Shown piece after piece: positions 53,147 through 61,032 of a DNA stretch of 64,000 nucleotides. The DNA comes from Dysgonomonas mossii DSM 22836. GTDB lineage: Bacteria; Bacteroidota; Bacteroidia; Bacteroidales; Dysgonomonadaceae. The position numbers were made by a program, and so were the translations under genes. The notes beneath the pieces are model-generated. The model searched no databases and was not told the DNA's origin. It saw only the letters and a list, made by a program, of their open reading frames with translations. Numbering within the stretch: the first letter of the stretch is position 1; every line of letters starts with the position of its first letter. The stretch is taken from NCBI RefSeq assembly GCF_000213575.1, contig NZ_GL892005.1, positions 653,995 to 717,994 on the forward strand, in the 5' to 3' direction.

Positions 53147-54361
53147 ATGAATTTGCAACAACATAATATAAGCGAAAATAACTTTGAACAATGTATAAAA
53201 TGCACTGTTTGTACTGTTTATTGTCCTGTAGCTGCCGTTAACCCTGATTATCCGGGACCTAAGCAAGCCGGGCCGGATGGAGAACGCTTACGTTTGAAAG
53301 AAGCTGATTTTTATGATGAGGCTCTGAAGTATTGTATCAATTGTAAAAGATGTGAGGTTGCTTGCCCGTCGAATGTTAAGATTGGTGATATAATACAATC
53401 TGCCAGAATTAGATACAGTAAAAAGAAACCCAAGGTTCGGGATTTCATTTTAGCAAATACGGATTTGGTTGGTAGCTTTGCTACCCCATTTGCTCCAATC
53501 GTGAATGCAACACTCGGATTGAGTCCGGTAAAATCGGTGCTCGATTCTGTATTTAAGATAGATCATCGCAGAACTTTTCCAAAATATTCGTTGGGTACAT
53601 TCGAGGGTTGGTATAAGAAACATGCTGATGACCAAAAGGTGTTTCCGAAGCAAGTGAGTTATTTTCATGGTTGCTATGCGAATTATAATAATCCTCAATT
53701 GGGGAAAGACTTGGTTAAGGTTTTCAACTCATTGGGAATAGGTGTGCAGTTGCTAAAGAAAGAAAAGTGTTGTGGCGTTGCATTGATTTCTAATGGATTT
53801 ATTGATCAAGCCAAAAAACAGGCTAGAACAAATATTGCATCTATCCGCGAATCTATATTGGAGAAAAACATTCCAGTGGTTGCAACATCATCTACCTGTA
53901 CTTTCACTATAAGAGATGAATATCCACATTTATTGGGAATCGATACCAAGGATGTAAGAGATCATGTCGAACTTGCTACACGTTATATTTACAGGCTATT
54001 GAGCACAAGCGATAACGAGCTGAAGTTGAGGGATAAGAGAATAAAGGTAGCGTATCATACGCCATGCCACATGGAGAAATTGGGTTGGTCATATTATTCG
54101 ATAGAGTTGCTGAAACTAATTCCGAATATCGAATTGAAAGTGTTAGACTCTCAGTGTTGTGGTATAGCCGGTACTTATGGTTTCAAGAAAGAAAATTATA
54201 AAACTTCGCAAGATATAGGAGAGTCTCTTTTTAACCAAATTGAAGCAGAGGATTATGATTATATAGTGACAGATTGCGAAACTTGTAAGTGGCAGATAGA
54301 AATGTCGACTACAAAACGTTGTGAACATCCAATTTCGATATTGGCAGAAGCTTTAGCTTAG
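53147..54361 (+). CDS. glpC: Anaerobic glycerol-3-phosphate dehydrogenase subunit C
   Basis: A 404-residue iron-sulfur subunit that anchors GlpAB to the membrane and passes electrons to menaquinone. Two [4Fe-4S] ferredoxin motifs are clear, CIKCTVCTVYCPV (about 17-29) and CINCKRCEVACPS (about 63-75), followed by two cysteine-rich CCG domains: KCCGVALISNG and CCGIAGTYGFKK. Last gene of the glpABC operon; no clear terminator was found after it. Confidence 0.94.
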   Translation: MNLQQHNISENNFEQCIKCTVCTVYCPVAAVNPDYPGPKQAGPDGERLRLKEADFYDEALKYCINCKRCEVACPSNVKIGDIIQSARIRYSKKKPKVRDFILANTDLVGSFATPFAPIVNATLGLSPVKSVLDSVFKIDHRRTFPKYSLGTFEGWYKKHADDQKVFPKQVSYFHGCYANYNNPQLGKDLVKVFNSLGIGVQLLKKEKCCGVALISNGFIDQAKKQARTNIASIRESILEKNIPVVATSSTCTFTIRDEYPHLLGIDTKDVRDHVELATRYIYRLLSTSDNELKLRDKRIKVAYHTPCHMEKLGWSYYSIELLKLIPNIELKVLDSQCCGIAGTYGFKKENYKTSQDIGESLFNQIEAEDYDYIVTDCETCKWQIEMSTTKRCEHPISILAEALA

Positions 54362-54397
54362 AGATATATGTGATGAATTAAGTAGAGTATAGCGTGG

Positions 54398-54414
54398 TTT
54401 CGAATAGGGTTTCG
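54398..54414. promoter_or_regulatory. Paired TTTCG sites just after glpC
   Basis: TTTCGAA starts at 54398 and TTTCGA at 54410, 12 bases apart, 37 bases beyond the glpC stop. They match the glp operator core but their position and spacing differ from the arrays in front of glpD and glpA. Confidence 0.35.
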
Positions 54415-54567
54415 ATCATTTCAGTGTTTTATCGTATAGTGAAAGATATCTTATGCTACATTTTTCTACATAAAGCTGATAAGTTACTTTTTTAATATGT
54501 GTATACTATTTTATAGTATATGCAAAATGTTGTAATTGATTGTTTTATAAATATAAATGTTGGTTTG

Positions 54568-54640
54568 TTTCGAATCGAAACTTTTCGAAGCTTTTTGTTG
54601 TCTTAAAATTAGTAAAAAAAGTATATTATTCGTATATTTG
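54568..54640 (+). promoter_or_regulatory. TTTCGAATCGAAA palindrome and promoter of a small gene
   Basis: A perfect palindrome TTTCGA-A-TCGAAA (54568-54580) is followed by a further TTTCGAA (54583-54589). TATATTTG (54633-54640) is a good -7 element, about 100 bases before the small frame at 54744. No clear -33. The hairpin TATACTAT/ATAGTATA at 54502-54520 lies upstream. The rest of 54362-54743 shows no gene. Confidence 0.45.
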
Positions 54641-54743
54641 TTATAGAGTATATAGTAGAACTATTTATAATTTCATATTGAGTTATTTCGTTGTTTTGCT
54701 ATTATTCAGATCGAGTTATAAACTTTATAAAATATAAAATATT

Positions 54744-54917
54744 ATGTCAAAAGTCTACAGTATAAAAACAACTCAGAATATGAACGTGAATGATTATAAT
54801 ATCTTTGATAATTATGAAGCTATAAATAATTTATCACCAACATATATGGAGATACTGAAAATATTTAAAGAAATATTCAAGCATGTTGATATTTCTAAAG
54901 TAATTAATGATAAGTAG
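54744..54917 (+). CDS. Possible small protein, 57 residues
   Basis: An intact short frame starting MSKVYSIKTTQNMNV and ending ISKVINDK, with no membrane segment or cysteine. The middle (LSPTYMEILKIFKEIFKHV) should form an amphipathic helix. It has a -7 element about 100 bases upstream and glp-like operator sites beyond it, and lies between the glp and copper clusters. Composition fits coding DNA of this genome, but there is no family match and no strong ribosome site, so existence is uncertain. Confidence 0.4.
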   Translation: MSKVYSIKTTQNMNVNDYNIFDNYEAINNLSPTYMEILKIFKEIFKHVDISKVINDK

Positions 54918-55118
54918 TTAATCGTTTTATTTCAACCCTTCCTCTCTTCGATAAACTAACTCCTATAAGAAGTTTTTATAGCTTCGAGCTGTTCCTTACA
55001 CACTATTCTTTTCTTTGTTTTTATATTTGGTCTTATTAATCCTATCGGTTGTTTATATTGGATAATTATAATTATCTAATATAAAGTAACTTTTGTGTAA
55101 TTAGAGGTAATTAATAAA

Positions 55119-55160
55119 GTGACATTAAAAAACATGTTGTAATCTGTCACTTTTGTCACC
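55119..55160 (+). repeat. Intergenic repeat element, copy C
   Basis: GTGACA (55119-55124), 20 bases, TGTCAC (55145-55150), then a second iteron start at 55155 (GTCACCTTT). The arms, spacing and right-hand iterons are identical in design to copy A at 4815, and even the spacer is similarly A-rich. A further GTCACCTTTT occurs at 55210. It lies about 140 bases before the copper regulator gene. Confidence 0.55.
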
Positions 55161-55234
55161 TTTTGATTGTATTGATCTGTATATTAGTGTGTTATGTTTT
55201 TATGCTTTGTCACCTTTTCTACTAGAAGACAAGC

Positions 55235-55294
55235 ATTGATAATTGAACTATTTGGTGCTATTTTTGTATATAAATAGTTAGTAAACTAGGAGGC
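55235..55294 (+). promoter_or_regulatory. Promoter and Shine-Dalgarno site of the HMA-AraC regulator
   Basis: ATTG (55235-55238), 20 bases, TATTTTTG (55259-55266) fits the Bacteroidota promoter. ACTATT (55247-55252) and AATAGT (55273-55278) form inverted arms around the -7 element. AGGAGG (55288-55293) is an unusually strong ribosome site for this phylum, 5 bases before the ATG at 55299. Confidence 0.6.
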
Positions 55295-55298
55295 GGAT

Positions 55299-55868
55299 AT
55301 GTTAGAAGAAAAATTATATATAAAGAATATGGTTTGCAATCGTTGCATAATGGTTGTGAAATCTGAGCTTGAAAAACTCGGAATTAGCCCTGCATCAATT
55401 GTTTTGGGTGAAGTAACCTTGTCGGGAGGTTTAAGTCCTGAACAGAAAGATGCGTTGAGTAAAAAACTTGAAGACTTGGGTTTTGCTCTGATAGATGATA
55501 AAAGAGCACGCCTGATAGAGCAAATCAAGAATGCAATTATAGAACTGGTGCATTATAATAATAATGATCTGAAGGTGAATCTATCTGATTATATAAGCGA
55601 TAAGCTTCATCACGATTATAATTATATCAGTAACCTCTTTTCGGAAATAGAAGGCACAACAATTGAAAAATACTTTATAGCACAAAAGATAGAGAGGGTA
55701 AAAGAACTACTCGTATATGATGAATTGACATTGAATGAAATTGCATTCAAATTAAACTATTCGAGTGTGGCACACTTAAGTTCCCAGTTCAAAAAAGTAA
55801 CAGGACTGACGCCTAGTCATTTTAAACAGATCAAAACCAACAAACGTAAACCATTGGATGAGGTGTAA
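55299..55868 (+). CDS. AraC-type regulator with N-terminal HMA-like metal domain
   Basis: A 189-residue fusion. Residues 1-70 resemble a heavy-metal-associated (HMA) domain: strand LYIKNMVCNRCIMVV with a C-x-x-C pair at Cys13/Cys16, then LGISPASIVLGEVTLSG. Residues about 90-180 are an AraC helix-turn-helix pair (LSDYISDKLHHDYNYISNLF, LTLNEIAFKLNYSSVAHLSSQF). It probably senses copper or a related metal through the HMA domain and controls copA directly downstream; in AraC proteins the sensor is usually a cupin. Similar fusions occur beside copper pumps in other Bacteroidota. Direct metal sensing is inference. Confidence 0.82.
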   Translation: MLEEKLYIKNMVCNRCIMVVKSELEKLGISPASIVLGEVTLSGGLSPEQKDALSKKLEDLGFALIDDKRARLIEQIKNAIIELVHYNNNDLKVNLSDYISDKLHHDYNYISNLFSEIEGTTIEKYFIAQKIERVKELLVYDELTLNEIAFKLNYSSVAHLSSQFKKVTGLTPSHFKQIKTNKRKPLDEV

Positions 55869-55884
55869 ATCTCATAAACTTTTC

Positions 55885-55919
55885 AAAGAATAGTATAACA
55901 GCCTTCCAAACTATTGTTT
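55885..55919. promoter_or_regulatory. Inverted repeat in the copA leader, candidate operator
   Basis: AAAGAATAGT (55885-55894) and ACTATTGTTT (55910-55919) are inverted arms (9 of 10 pairing) with a 15-base spacer, 30 bases before copA. The same ACTATT/AATAGT hexamers flank the -7 element of the regulator gene. Confidence 0.45.
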
Positions 55920-55948
55920 CCATATTTGCATCATAAAAGAATACAATT

Positions 55949-58162
55949 ATGAAAACAGATAATAGAGTAAAAAAAACATTTCCTGTGCTGCAAATGAGCT
56001 GTGCTTCGTGTGCTATTAGTGCCGAAAGCATAGTAAAAGGGCTAGATGGTGTAAGCAATGCTTCAGTCAATTTTGCTGCGGCAACCCTAAACGTAGAATA
56101 CAAACCCGAAATAATTAGCCCTGAACAAATACGAGCAGCCGTTCAGGATGGCGGATATGACTTGTTAATAGAGGATGACAAAGATACTGCGGCAGATACA
56201 TTGGAAGATATACATAAAAAGAAGTTTAATGTCCTGAAAAGAAAGACAATCTTTGCAGCTATATTCTCTCTGCCTGTTGTTATTATCGGTATGTTTCTGA
56301 TGGATATTCCGTATGCCAATGAAATAATGTGGGTGCTTTCTACACCTGTTATATTCTGGCTCGGAAGGGATTTCTTTATCAACGCATGGAAGCAGGCGAA
56401 ACATCGTTCGGCTAATATGGATACATTGGTTGCTCTGAGCACGAGTGTCGCATATCTGTTTAGTGTCTTTAATACGTTGTTTCCTCAATTTTGGCTAGAT
56501 AGGGGAGTTCATCCTCATGTTTATTTCGAGGCTTCCTGTGTTATTATAGCATTTATCTTGCTTGGACGATTAGTAGAAGAGAAGGCCAAAGGGAACACGT
56601 CTTCATCGATAAAGAAACTGATCGGGCTGCAACCTAAAACTGTTACAGTATCCGAAAATGGGAATTATACTGAGCTGTCTATAGAGGAGGTAAATATTGG
56701 CGATATAATAGTCGTGAAACCCGGTGAAAAAGTAGCTGTTGATGGAGTGGTGATAGAAGGTTCATCTTATGTTGATGAAAGTATGCTTAGTGGTGAGCCG
56801 ATACCTGTATTAAAGAAAGAAGGGGAGACCGTTTATGCCGGAACAATAAATCAGAAAGGGGCTTTTTTATTCCAGGCGGAAAAAGTAGGAGCGAATACCA
56901 TGCTCGCTCAAATTATCAGAATGGTACAAGATGCTCAGGGAAGTAAAGCTCCTGTACAGAAGCTTGTCGATAAAATAGCTGGTATATTCGTTCCCATAGT
57001 CATGTCTATTGCCGTTCTTTCTCTTGTTATTTGGTTATTATATGGAGGGACTGATGGAATAACTCATGGTATCTTGGCATTGGTTACTGTACTGATAATT
57101 GCATGTCCTTGTGCTTTGGGGCTGGCTACACCTACAGCTATTATGGTGGGAATAGGAAAAGGAGCTGAAAAAGGTATATTGATAAAGGATGCCGAAAGCC
57201 TTGAGCTGGCAAAAAAAGTAGATGTCGTAGTGTTAGATAAAACCGGAACCATAACAGAAGGTAAACCTGTTGTTACTGATATTTATTGGCTGAATGGCGA
57301 TGATAGTAAAAAAGATGTTTTGTATAGCCTAGAAAAACAATCTGAACATCCTTTGGCTGATGCTGTAAAAAATTATTTGGCTGGTATTGTTCCTTTGCCT
57401 ATTCTGAACTTTGAGAGTATTACAGGAAAGGGTGTGATTGGGCTTGTTGATGGGGTAAAATATCTTGTCGGGAATAAGAAATTCCTCGATGAAAACGGTG
57501 TAATTGTGGATAAAGTACTCCTTGAAAAGATGGAAAGTTCAAGCCTTTCTTCAAAAACTATGATATGGTTTTCTGACAGTAAAAAGGCCATTGCTTTAAT
57601 AGCCATTACAGATGAAATAAAGGGTACATCTTTATCGGCGATACAACAACTTCAATCTTCAGGTATAGAGGTATATATGCTAACTGGTGATAATTATGTC
57701 GCAGCAAAAGAGATAGCATCAAAAGTAGGTGTGAATCATTTTCAGGCAGAAGTTTTACCTCAGGATAAAGCTGAGTTTGTGAAGCAGTTGCAGTCAGAAG
57801 GTAAAGTTGTGGCTATGGTTGGGGATGGTATAAATGATAGTGCTGCATTAGCACAGGCGGACTTGAGTATTGCAATGGGGAAGGGTAGTGATATTGCAAT
57901 AGATGTGGCTAAAATGACTATAATCTCTTCTGATCTGACAAAGATATCTGAAGCCATAAAACTATCGAAACAAACAGTTGCGACTATTCGCCAAAATCTG
58001 TTTTGGGCTTTTCTATACAACTTAATTGGTATTCCTTTGGCTACAGGAGTTCTATACCCAATAAATGGATTCTTATTAAATCCGATGATAGCCGGAGCAG
58101 CGATGGCTTTGAGTAGTGTGAGTGTTGTGAGTAATAGTTTGAGATTGAAATGGACTAAATAA
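55949..58162 (+). CDS. copA: Copper-transporting P1B-type ATPase
   Basis: A 737-residue heavy-metal pump exporting copper(I) from the cytoplasm with ATP. One N-terminal HMA domain with MSCASC (Cys18, Cys21), eight predicted membrane helices, the transport motif IACPCALGLATP, the phosphorylation site DKTGT, the SEHPLADA histidine-proline motif of P1B ATPases, and the MVGDGINDSAAL hinge. CPC indicates a copper/silver-type pump. In a run with the HMA-AraC regulator (80 bases upstream) and a small HMA protein (26 bases downstream). Confidence 0.95.
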   Translation: MKTDNRVKKTFPVLQMSCASCAISAESIVKGLDGVSNASVNFAAATLNVEYKPEIISPEQIRAAVQDGGYDLLIEDDKDTAADTLEDIHKKKFNVLKRKTIFAAIFSLPVVIIGMFLMDIPYANEIMWVLSTPVIFWLGRDFFINAWKQAKHRSANMDTLVALSTSVAYLFSVFNTLFPQFWLDRGVHPHVYFEASCVIIAFILLGRLVEEKAKGNTSSSIKKLIGLQPKTVTVSENGNYTELSIEEVNIGDIIVVKPGEKVAVDGVVIEGSSYVDESMLSGEPIPVLKKEGETVYAGTINQKGAFLFQAEKVGANTMLAQIIRMVQDAQGSKAPVQKLVDKIAGIFVPIVMSIAVLSLVIWLLYGGTDGITHGILALVTVLIIACPCALGLATPTAIMVGIGKGAEKGILIKDAESLELAKKVDVVVLDKTGTITEGKPVVTDIYWLNGDDSKKDVLYSLEKQSEHPLADAVKNYLAGIVPLPILNFESITGKGVIGLVDGVKYLVGNKKFLDENGVIVDKVLLEKMESSSLSSKTMIWFSDSKKAIALIAITDEIKGTSLSAIQQLQSSGIEVYMLTGDNYVAAKEIASKVGVNHFQAEVLPQDKAEFVKQLQSEGKVVAMVGDGINDSAALAQADLSIAMGKGSDIAIDVAKMTIISSDLTKISEAIKLSKQTVATIRQNLFWAFLYNLIGIPLATGVLYPINGFLLNPMIAGAAMALSSVSVVSNSLRLKWTK

Positions 58163-58188
58163 TTAACTTACATATTAAAATTGAAATT

Positions 58189-58407
58189 ATGGAAAAGAAT
58201 ATTTTAAAATTCAAAACAAGCATTAATTGTGGAGGATGTATAGCTAAAGTGACTCCTTATCTAGATTCTGTGAAAGGTATAACTAAATGGGAAGTAGATA
58301 CAACTGATAAAAATAAGGTATTGTCTGTTATATCTGATGAGGTTGTGGAATCAGACATTGTCAATGCTGTTCAACAAGCAGGATTTAAAATAGAAAAGAT
58401 CAATTAA
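58189..58407 (+). CDS. Small HMA-domain metallochaperone
   Basis: A 72-residue single HMA domain. The metal site is INCGGC (Cys14, Cys17), a variant of M-x-C-x-x-C with Asn before the first Cys. The fold-forming segments KVTPYLDSVKGITKW and IVNAVQQAGFKIEKI are present. It probably hands copper to CopA, encoded 26 bases upstream. Absence of the usual Met may change metal preference. Confidence 0.88.
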   Translation: MEKNILKFKTSINCGGCIAKVTPYLDSVKGITKWEVDTTDKNKVLSVISDEVVESDIVNAVQQAGFKIEKIN

Positions 58408-58418
58408 ATAAAAAAAAT

Positions 58419-58451
58419 AAAAGTCTGTCATTACCACAACGATAGACTTTT
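58419..58451 (+). terminator. Terminator of the copper operon
   Basis: AAAAGTCTGTC (58419-58429) pairs with GATAGACTTTT (58441-58451), one G-T wobble, 11-base loop, 12 bases after the stop of the chaperone gene. Confidence 0.7.
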
Positions 58452-58480
58452 ACAATAATTTAATTGAATGAAAATAAGTA

Positions 58481-58540
58481 ACCGTAGTGCAAGCTGTAAA
58501 TAAGAAGTATTGAAAAGCAAAATAATTGCCGCACTACGGT
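58481..58540. repeat. 60-bp element with perfect 10-bp inverted ends
   Basis: ACCGTAGTGC (58481-58490) and GCACTACGGT (58531-58540) are perfect inverted repeats around a 40-base spacer. They are clearly richer in G and C than the surrounding sequence and lie between the copper terminator and the end of the opposed DUF3244 gene. Could be a second terminator stem, a structured RNA or the remnant of a small mobile element; no target duplication is seen. Confidence 0.5.
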
Positions 58541-58580
58541 AATGAAAATCAGAAAAACCACTCTATATTTTATGCTAACT

Positions 58581-58961
58581 TTATAAGATAAAATTAGCTG
58601 TTGCAGACTTTTTATAGGTAACGTTATTTAATACAATTTTATAAGATCCTGAAGCCCAAGTTGCCATGTCAATTGATAATACTTTACCTCCGTATTTAAC
58701 AACAGTCTTAGTATATACTAATGTATTTGCAGCATTGTATACTTCTATCTTAAACTCACTCTTCGTATAAAAGTACAAATCTATATTAGTCCCTTCGATG
58801 TACATATCGATAGGCTCTACACCTGAAGTCTTAGTTGTACCTTCATCACTAATATCACCTTTTATTTGTATTTTGTTATCGTTGATGGAAGTTGTGTCAG
58901 CATTTATAGTTGCTGGCAGTAAAAGAAAAATAAATGATAGAAGGTAAAGATATTTTTTCAT
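58581..58961 (-). CDS. DUF3244 domain secreted protein
   Basis: A 126-residue exported protein. The ATG at 58961 is preferred over an upstream in-frame start because it begins a clean signal peptide (MKKYLYLLSFIFLLLPATINA). The mature domain is a small beta sandwich with IDMYIEGTNIDLYF, then FKIEVYNAANTLVYTKTV and WASGSYKIVLNN, the pattern of DUF3244, which resembles secretion-tail-like Ig domains. Function unknown. Next to a transmembrane TPR regulator gene on the same strand. Confidence 0.8.
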   Translation of the reverse strand: MKKYLYLLSFIFLLLPATINADTTSINDNKIQIKGDISDEGTTKTSGVEPIDMYIEGTNIDLYFYTKSEFKIEVYNAANTLVYTKTVVKYGGKVLSIDMATWASGSYKIVLNNVTYKKSATANFIL

Positions 58962-59128
58962 AACATGCATTAATTTAATGTTTGTAATTCCAGACACTAA
59001 ATTACTCAAGATATGCTATGCTTGTGCTATATATATAGGTCGATATGACTTTTTTTGACTATCTATTTTTGATAAGTGTTTTTCTTACAGTTGTTTATTA
59101 TTATCCTGGAGGAACCGAAATATGACTT

Positions 59129-60835
59129 TTATTTTGACTTAGTTGGTGTAGAAAACGTCTCCTTTTGGTTCTTTGCAACATTACTATCCAAGTAATCGAC
59201 TATATTTCCATAATCTTTTACTCCAATTTTCTTTCTTATGGAAGATCTTTTCGAAGTAATGGTATTAATGCTTTGCTCCATAATGATGCTTATTTCAGCA
59301 TTCGTGAAATCTGAATATATAAGGCAACATATTCTAAATTCAGATTCATCCAGCTGAGGAAAGGTTTCTCTCAGCGAATCGAAGAATCCATCGTGTAGTT
59401 CATTCATTGTTTGATATAACAAGTCCCAATCAAGACTAGCTTGATTATATACAATTTCATTAAACTTCTTTAGTAGTTTTTCTCCATGCTTCTTCTCATC
59501 TTCGCGTAAAAAACCTTCCAGCAGAGCTGATTTCTTTAAGATGTCGAAGTGGTGTAGTAATTTATTTCTGAACGAATCTTCTTTTTTATCGTAACTTTTA
59601 GCCATTTGGTTCAATTGGCTTATTTTTTGTTCGGCTTCTAATAATTCTCGACCATTTTTCTGTGTTTTATAATAAAAGAAGAACCCTATAATAAGTGTAG
59701 TCAGTCCAAGACCTAATAATATGATAAACAAAAATTGCCTTTGAATTAACAGCCGGTTATTCGTGTTTTTCACCAACTCATAATCATACTTTTTCTGTAT
59801 ATCCAGAATGGCTTGATTTTCATTCTTTTCATAAATATTATAAAGATTGTTGATGCAATCTTTATTGTAGTCTAAAGCGCGCCTAAAATTATTCTTTGAT
59901 TCTTCTATTTTTGATAAAGATTCATATATTCTTGAAGTTAAAAAAGGCTCATTACTTTCTTTAAGAAAATCTAAAGATTTCTCGAAATAATAAATTGCAG
60001 AGTCACTTTTATTTTCACTATAAAGAACCTGAGCTAGAGAAGAATATATTTTAGCCTTAGTCAGACTATTTGAAGCAAAACGAATCGCTTGATTTATATA
60101 CTCCTTTGATTTATTATATTCTTCTTGATTTTTATAAATTAATCCTATATTTATTCTAATACTTGATTGACAAATCGAGTCTTTTGTAATATCGGCAATT
60201 TCAAGCCCTTTTTGATAATAATAGAACGCACTGTCATTTTCCTTTTTCAACAAAAAACTATTTCCTATATCTCTCAGCGAAAAGGCTTCATTCTTATAGT
60301 TGCCTGCTTTTTCAAAATAGTTGGCAGCTCTCTTAAAACGAATAAGAGATTCGTCCTGCAAAAGTTCATTGTAATACAAATATCCGATGTGTGATTGAAT
60401 TAATCCTTTAATGTTGAAATTGTTTATTGTTTGGTCTGCATAGGTTTCGGCCTCCATGTAGGCACTCATAGCCTCCTTGTTCTTTTTTTGATCTTTCAGT
60501 ACTCTCCCTGTGTAAAAGCAAGCGAGAGTTCCGTTAACCATATCATTACGTTTTATATAATAGTCTTTTACTTTGAAGATTATCGTATCATTCGAAATAT
60601 CCTTGTTGCTTTTATCTCTAGCCTGAATTCTGAGGAGATTATATTTATTGAATTTCTCTTTATTCAGATTTTCGGGATATAAAATAGAATCTAATAGAGC
60701 AAGCGCACTGTCGGGCTTGTTATCTATAAGCGATTCTGCTTCAAAAATATACCTTTCAGCATTTTCTGATCCGGGGTTACATGCAAAACACGTAAAGGCT
60801 AAGATTAGAATAACAAATAACCTTATATATCTCAT
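59129..60835 (-). CDS. Transmembrane TPR regulator with cytoplasmic HTH
   Basis: A 568-residue one-component regulator. The N-terminus is a signal or lipoprotein-like leader (LILAFTCFACNPG). Residues about 25-350 are tetratricopeptide-like repeats (YFEKAGNYKNEAFSLRDIG, YYYQKGLEIADITKD and others). A membrane helix lies at about 365-388, a coiled coil at 390-420, and the C-terminal LuxR-like helix-turn-helix near 510-545 (TNAEISIIMEQSINTITSKR). The TPRs would sense something outside the inner membrane and signal to DNA inside. The target genes are unknown; the DUF3244 gene lies 167 bases downstream. Confidence 0.8.
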   Translation of the reverse strand: MRYIRLFVILILAFTCFACNPGSENAERYIFEAESLIDNKPDSALALLDSILYPENLNKEKFNKYNLLRIQARDKSNKDISNDTIIFKVKDYYIKRNDMVNGTLACFYTGRVLKDQKKNKEAMSAYMEAETYADQTINNFNIKGLIQSHIGYLYYNELLQDESLIRFKRAANYFEKAGNYKNEAFSLRDIGNSFLLKKENDSAFYYYQKGLEIADITKDSICQSSIRINIGLIYKNQEEYNKSKEYINQAIRFASNSLTKAKIYSSLAQVLYSENKSDSAIYYFEKSLDFLKESNEPFLTSRIYESLSKIEESKNNFRRALDYNKDCINNLYNIYEKNENQAILDIQKKYDYELVKNTNNRLLIQRQFLFIILLGLGLTTLIIGFFFYYKTQKNGRELLEAEQKISQLNQMAKSYDKKEDSFRNKLLHHFDILKKSALLEGFLREDEKKHGEKLLKKFNEIVYNQASLDWDLLYQTMNELHDGFFDSLRETFPQLDESEFRICCLIYSDFTNAEISIIMEQSINTITSKRSSIRKKIGVKDYGNIVDYLDSNVAKNQKETFSTPTKSK

Positions 60836-60878
60836 AATTCGTAAACTTCAATGTGAAAACTGTATACTTCTCTATATA

Positions 60879-60886
60879 CAAAGTTA
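60879..60886 (-). promoter_or_regulatory. -7 element of the TPR regulator gene
   Basis: TAACTTTG on the minus strand (60886-60879), 44 bases before the start. TTTG (60912-60909) lies 22 bases upstream of it, slightly far for a -33 element. Confidence 0.45.
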
Positions 60887-60981
60887 CTTTTTATATTTTT
60901 TAATCTAACAAATGTTTGTTCTAAAATAGTTAAATTTTCGTTGTGTAGATTAATAATAATAGAATTAAGTAGAGCAAACAA

Positions 60982-61015
60982 AAAAGGTTATTACCAATTA
61001 AGATAATAACCTTTT
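60982..61015 (-). terminator. Terminator of the S9 peptidase gene
   Basis: AAAAGGTTATTA (60982-60993) and TAATAACCTTTT (61004-61015) form a 12-bp stem with a 10-base loop; on the minus strand it ends in a T run, 17 bases after the stop of the peptidase gene. Confidence 0.75.
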
Positions 61016-61032
61016 ATATGAGTGCTAAATTT

